Source: Leucaena leucocephala (Eukaryota > Streptophyta > Magnoliopsida > Fabales > Fabaceae). From it: 64,000 nucleotides of DNA. Below the pieces are notes generated by a model. That model searched no databases and was not told the DNA's origin. It worked only from the letters and a program-made list of their open reading frames with translations. The stretch covers positions 5,213,001 to 5,277,000 of the forward strand of contig CM073549.1 of assembly GCA_037074615.1 (NCBI GenBank), read 5' to 3'. How positions within the stretch are numbered: position 1 is the first letter of the stretch; every line of letters starts with the position of its first letter. This document shows positions 59,383-64,000 of this stretch, piece after piece. Both the position numbers and the translations under genes were made by a program.

Positions 59383-59990
59383 AATACATATGCTCTCCAA
59401 CTCCTCAGCACCAACTACATACATCTGTACACATATATCTATATATTATATTCTGCTCAAACTAGATCAGCAACACCAGCCTCTCTATTTTATTTTATTT
59501 TTTTAACTAAACCATAAAGCTACAGTACCTCGCAACCACAACAATCACAAATCGCCAGAAATAATGGCGGAGGAGAACAGGAAATGCTCACCTCAACAGG
59601 TCAACAGCGTCACGAGCTTCCTCTGTCGTCACCGTCCTCCTTCAACGGCGACGCTTTCTGCTTCTGGTCTCGCCTCTGTCTCTGCTGCATTTCTCTCTCC
59701 ACACACAGTGACACCAGATAGAAGAGGAAGGAGAAGAATCTTCCATAACAGCAGTAGCCAAGCTCTAAACGGAAAAGATGAAAGATGGCGGACGATGGAA
59801 GTGCGACGCGAAGCTTCCTCACAACCCAAGATCTGAACAGCAAAGGAGAACAATGGCACCGTAGCCGGCGAGCAACACAGACGATGACGGGAGCCGTTGG
59901 AAATCACAGTAGCGATAGAGTTTCAAGCAAGATCGCGAAGCTTCTTCTCTGATTTGTTTCTGTCTCTCACTGTCGTACTTTGCCGAAGAA
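54750..59990 (-). mobile_element. Long LTR-like element, copy 2 (minus orientation, interrupted)
   Basis: On the minus strand it ends ...GGGGTGTAACA at 54750, a Gypsy-LTR-like 3' end. It contains the same landmarks as 33608-37235 in reverse: the 'ttattcgtgggtttc' type repeats at 57400-57530, the block around 57050 and the leader near 59930-59990. It is split by the hAT-type element at 54871-56871. Without that insert it is about 3.2 kb. Its outer 5' edge is lost where a Tourist-like element starts near 59999. No gag or pol. Confidence 0.5.
54871..56871 (-). mobile_element. 2.0-kb hAT-type element carrying host-gene-like pieces
   Basis: Perfect 8-bp target duplication CTTAGAAT (54863-54870 and 56872-56879). 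Termini TAGGGGTGTTCACAGG and, reversed, TAGGGGTGGTCATGTT with 'cccgtccc' subterminal repeats are hAT-like. There is no transposase. On the minus strand the inside looks like a gene: a C/T-rich leader (56700-56400), a donor-like CTGGTAAGAAG, a piece reading IAYDACVRLCLHAWAMQC and FLENECALLKEAFG ending at a GGTGAG donor (about 55930-55810), and a piece RRKLVEDWLPVLVVCRAGG... (55468-55196). This is the arrangement of a Pack-type element. Similarity to plant BTB/POZ proteins is suspected from memory only. Confidence 0.7.
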
Positions 59991-59998
59991 AAATGTGA

Positions 59999-60310
59999 CG
60001 GGCCTGTTTTGGTATTTTTTTGAACATGATTTTAAAAGTTTTTTTATATAAAATTTTAGTTTAAAATTTTTTTAAAATAAACAGTAATATTTATTTATAA
60101 TTAATTTTTGATAAAATCGTAATTTTAAATAAATTATTAAAATTAGTTTTTTAAACAGTAAAAAAGTTTATGAATTATCTAATTACTATCTTACCCTTAT
60201 TTTTGCTTACAACCTCTCTCCTCTCTCCTTTCTCTTTTCTCCTCTCTCTTCTTTTTTCTTTTTTTTCTACCTTCACTCCTCTCTTATCTATTCTATCTCT
60301 TTTCTCTAAA
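59999..60310 (+). repeat. Truncated Tourist-like MITE with pyrimidine tract
   Basis: Starts GGGCCTGTTTTGG and contains the CTCTCTCC run (60205-60300) typical of the family at 17819 and 20794. The right terminus is not found. Confidence 0.5.
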
Positions 60311-62149
60311 CCTGAAGCTCATGTCACCACCCTAAAACCACTAAACCATCAACTACACTAATCTTAATTGCAATAAATATTATATATCTATTATTAAAGT
60401 GATATTATTTACCTATATGTTTTCTTAGGTCACTACAAAAATATTATTTTAAATAAAAGTTCTATAATACCCGATATTCTGAATATTATTTTTTATATAT
60501 GTTTAGTATCATAATTTTATTTGTAGTACTATATAACCTTTTAAATAATCATTGCTTTTATGTTTTTAAGTACTGTATATTTATATTTGGAGTTGTAAAG
60601 TAAATTTAATAGTGACAGTATAAATAATTCGGTCATGAAAATTTATTCTTTTATTTTCTAGAGATAGATTTTAGTCATGTAGAATAATTTCATAAATTTG
60701 TCATCCTTAACAATTAATTAACATAAACAACTTGAGGGATGGATTTAGATATTAACATATCGGAGGCCAAAAATAAAAAGCCTACATAAACATGGGGAAC
60801 AAAATTAATTTTAACGTTTGTAACAAACAAAAATAAACCAGTTTTTTAAAAAAAGAAACTTGGAGGTCCGTCCGTGGAATAATTTCTCTGATTTGGACCT
60901 TAGCATAATTTTCCCAATTCAAAAGCGGGAATAAAGAGAAGTAGGTGCCAAATTCCCAATTACTGTTCTGTATACTTTGGATGTTGAAGCGAACACAAAT
61001 GGTTCGTGGACAAAATCTTTTTTTTTTTATAATTTTTGTTGGAAGGGGTTATACTCACTTACTATTTAAGGTTAAGGTAAAATCTCTTTTCTTCTTAGAC
61101 GATATTAATATTGGGCAGAATGAATTGTCAATTACTCTTAAATATAAACTTAAGCTCGTGGACAAAATCTGATCAATGATTAGAGCAACAAGAAACCTAA
61201 CTGGACAGCTTCAAATGGTAAAGTGGGCACCCGATTATTTGTCCAGTCCAATTATATACAGAAAAATTGGAGTGAGTTGAGTTTTAGAGGTTTATCAAAG
61301 TTAAGATATATCTCCATACTTAAAAAATATTTATATAAATATTTATAGTATATCCACTAATAATATCCTCATCTTAGGAGTAAGATTTAAACTCACGATC
61401 TTATGAGTTATGAGTTAATTTCTTATTAATTAGAGTAAACTTGTAACAATCAACCAAATTTTATTCAATTTGGTTTAGTTGGGTTAATTTGGGATTAATC
61501 TAGTGTAATCCGTCTAATCCAAGGAGTTCCACGGGTTTATCGAGTTATATATTATATATGTTTTCATCGCTTTAATTTACAATGATGTTGTTGCTTTTTT
61601 TATGCATATGTAATATCTTTTCTTGTAATATTCAGCGAAATTTTTTTTTACAATGATGTTGTCTTTGATATATTTTTATAAAAAACAAAAGATGATACCT
61701 TTTTCTTTTGCTTTCTAAGTGGGATTATGAATTTTTGAGTTTGATTATTTTAAGAATTATACTCTACTTTATAATTTAGTTTGATTATTTGTAATTTTAA
61801 AACTCTATTTTATTCATTCGTTAATTAATATTTTTTTATTTAAATAATTTTTATTATCATATACAAATATTTTTATATATTTTAATTTTAACTAGTTTGA
61901 TCTAGTTATGTTGAACCATTTTTTCAATTAATTTTAGTATTGGTCAAATTTTCACTATCATGGGGTCTCAGAAAAGACAAATATACTAAGAAGGACGATT
62001 ATACATAAACACTAAAATTAGATTAGTTAATTGTTTACATATCTAAAAATATATGGTCCACAAAAAAAGTTAGATATGTTGGTTATATAGTGTAAAAAAA
62101 TAGGCATAAAATAGAAAATAACTTTGTGGATCACTGGAGGAGTTAAACA
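60310..62149. other. AT-rich spacer
   Basis: No gene recognised; short frames such as 60945-61172 show no family features. It leads into the promoter of the last GDSL gene. Confidence 0.4.
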
Positions 62150-62156
62150 TATATAG
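62150..62156 (+). promoter_or_regulatory. TATA-like box of the last GDSL gene
   Basis: TATATAG lies 81 bp before the ATG at 62231, a reasonable spacing for a TATA box with a leader of about 50 nt. Confidence 0.4.
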
Positions 62157-62230
62157 GTCTCTGCGACATTGTATAAATTAAAGTCTCATTTGGCCTCAAT
62201 TCATTTCCTCTCCAACCTTTTACCCTTCTA

Positions 62231-64000
62231 ATGGCTCATTCTGATTCATCATCTCCTCCACTCAGGTCTCTGCAACAACGAATAACTCTGTCACTGCTAC
62301 TATATGCAGCTGCGTTATCATCACCATCACCATCAACATCAGTATCAGTCATTCCCACCACACAAGTACGCGCCTTCATATCTATCTTCAGCTTTGGTGA
62401 CTCCATTGTTGATACCGGAAACTTATATTTCAGCTCCCCACCACCACCACCACCTTACAGGCACAGCTTTTTTCCTCCCTACGGCCAAACCTACTTCCGT
62501 CACCCCACCGGAAGATGCTCCGATGGCCGTCTTATCATTGACTTCATCGGTAACGCTCAGATGTTGGACTTAATCCTTCGTTCTATCTGTTAGCTATCCT
62601 TGCACTTCTGAGACTTTAAATATCGTCTATTTCAACTTTTTCTTAAACATGCAAAAATAATGTTTTATATATAGAATTGTTGTTGCTATATATGCAGCTG
62701 AGTCATTAAGCATTCCATTGGTGAAACCATATCAAGGAATTAAGAATGGTGAAGTAAGAAATTGGAACAAAGAGGAGGGAGTGAATTTTGCTGTTGCTGG
62801 AGCAACTGCTTTGAATGTAAGTTTCTTTGAAGAGAGAGGTATTTATAATGTCATGACCAATGATTCTCTCAGAGTTCAACTGGGCTGGTTCAAGCAATTA
62901 TTGCCTTCCATCTGCAATTCTTCCTCAAGTAAGTTCCTCATGGAATTATGGTACTCATATATATAATTGAAGTTTAGAAGAGTCAAACTTCAATGGAACA
63001 TATATATTAATGTTCTATCTTATTACAGGCTGCAAGGAAGTGTTTGAGAAGTCACTGTTTCTGGTGGGAGAAATAGGAGGCAATGATTTTAATAAACCTT
63101 TTGCCCTGCGAAGGAGTTTAGCAGAGATCAAAACTTACGTGCCTCATGTGATTAATTCAATCTCTTCAACTATAAGTGTAAGATTTTTTTAAATTCTATG
63201 CAATCATTTGATCAGCTATAGAAACATGTATATATGTATATCTCTTTATGTGGGTATTGTATCTTAATACTTTTTATGAATGAGCTAACTGGAATTTGTG
63301 GTCGCAGGATTTGATAGATGTAGGAGCTCAAACGCTCATTGTTCCTGGGAATTTACCAATAGGATGCAGTGCGTCGTATTTAACATTGCATGCGAGCAAA
63401 CATAAGAATGACTATGACAAAGCAGGTTGCTTGATTTGGTTAAACAAGTTTGCAGAATACTACAACCACAGGCTTCAAGCTGAACTCAATCACCTTCAAG
63501 AGCTTCATCCTCACGCCAATATCATTTATGCTGATTATTATAATGCTGCATTGCTACTCTATCATTCTCCCACAAAATTTGGTACTCTTCGTCCTTAATA
63601 TAAGAGTTACTTATTTAATTTGAGTAAGTTAAGAAAGTTAAATAAATTATTTAATTATAACAAATGTGATATGCTATTATCTCAAAAATACTCATATATA
63701 ATATTAGATTAAATATTAGTTTGAGGAAAAAAATAAATATTAGAGATATAACAGATCTACGTTTTATAATTAGGACCAAAACTAACTTATTAATTGGTTC
63801 CTATATTTAAAATCGGAGGAATATCATATCTAGTGTGTGTTAATTTTTTGAGATAAATGACAGGTTTTACAGGTCTGAAAGCTTGTTGTGGAAGTGGAGG
63901 TGCATACAATTACAATTATTCAAAAAGATGTGGAGATGAAGGAGTGAAAGCTTGTGATAATGCTTCAAAGTACATAAGTTGGGATGGTGTTCATTTGACA
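62231..64000 (+). CDS. GDSL esterase/lipase (intact as far as visible, cut by window end)
   Basis: Exons 62231-62549, 62698-62928, 63029-63177, 63308-63581 and 63865 onward; all splice junctions follow the family pattern and the frame is open to the edge. Leader MAHSDSSS... with a hydrophobic run ([10 protein letters not shown]), longer than in other copies because of a Ser/Pro-rich insert. Blocks: FSFGDS with Ser58, [28 protein letters not shown] with the Asp and His just inside the window. Introns are short (148, 100, 130, 283 bp) and lack the intron 1 and intron 3 MITEs. A Stowaway-type end starts 3 bp into intron 4 (donor G|GTACTC). About 20-40 C-terminal residues should lie beyond 64000. 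Confidence 0.87.
63585..63864 (+). repeat. Stowaway-like end at the intron 4 donor
   Basis: CTCTTCGTCCTTAATATAAGAG follows directly after GGTA. The TA of the splice donor context is the expected Stowaway target. The right end is not recognisable before the acceptor, so the element is truncated or decayed. Confidence 0.5.

Noticed and set aside
59258..59506. 82-aa frame with (TA)n
   Set aside because: Tyr/Ile run produced by a TATATA microsatellite within the LTR-like copy.
1..64000. CRISPR arrays, operons, ribosome binding sites, rRNA or tRNA genes
   Set aside because: None seen; the sequence is eukaryotic, and the tandem repeats found lack the regular spacer structure of CRISPR.

Overview
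The window is nuclear DNA from a flowering plant, most likely a eudicot. It is AT-rich, its genes have five exons with GT-AG introns, and it holds many small non-autonomous transposons (Stowaway-, Tourist-, hAT- and CACTA-like), tRNA-derived SINEs, solo-LTR-like copies and decayed transposase. I cannot name the species. There is no bacterial, organellar or viral content.

One gene family explains almost all the coding signal: a tandem array of plant GDSL esterase/lipases (SGNH hydrolases). Their layout is exon 1 (signal peptide and GDS serine), exon 2 (block II glycine), exon 3 (GxND), exon 4 (the PIGC / YDxxGCL / [13 protein letters not shown] region) and exon 5 (WDGVH with the Asp-His pair). 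Intron positions and phases are the same in every copy. Full-length copies have exons of about 270-320, 231, 149, 274 and 224-266 bp, and this constancy lets single-base lesions be placed.

Layout. 0-8.3 kb, minus strand: two deletion-derived pseudogenes (658-1770, 3472-3814) and a full-length pseudogene (4806-8268). 8.3-11.4 kb: divergent intergenic region with 111-bp tandem repeats. From 11 kb onward all copies are on the plus strand: intact gene (11385-14320), broken copy with an LTR-like insertion in exon 5 (19457-23123), near-twin of the first gene with a frameshift (25696-28685), a 3' scrap (33058-33250), a copy with one frameshift (38968-42098) plus an adjacent 3' scrap (about 42280-42530), a scrambled copy (45647-47985), an intact divergent gene (49927-54115), and an intact-looking gene cut by the window end (62231-64000+).

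The spaces between genes are mostly transposons: CACTA-like ends and a Mutator-like transposase remnant (28.9-31.6 kb), two long LTR-like copies in opposite orientation (33.6-37.2 and 54.75-60 kb), and inside the second a 2.0-kb hAT-type element with a perfect 8-bp target duplication that appears to carry pieces of an intron-containing host gene.

The intact genes should encode secreted, glycosylated ester hydrolases; natural substrates cannot be read from sequence. The window records birth and death in a tandem family: a recent 5-kb segmental duplication, an inverted block, shared and unshared MITE insertions, and about ten independent coding lesions. I found no convincing wholly new biological system. 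The best leads are the host-gene-carrying hAT element, the MITE pattern that conflicts with exon similarity, and a TCP-type promoter box that recurs upstream of several copies.
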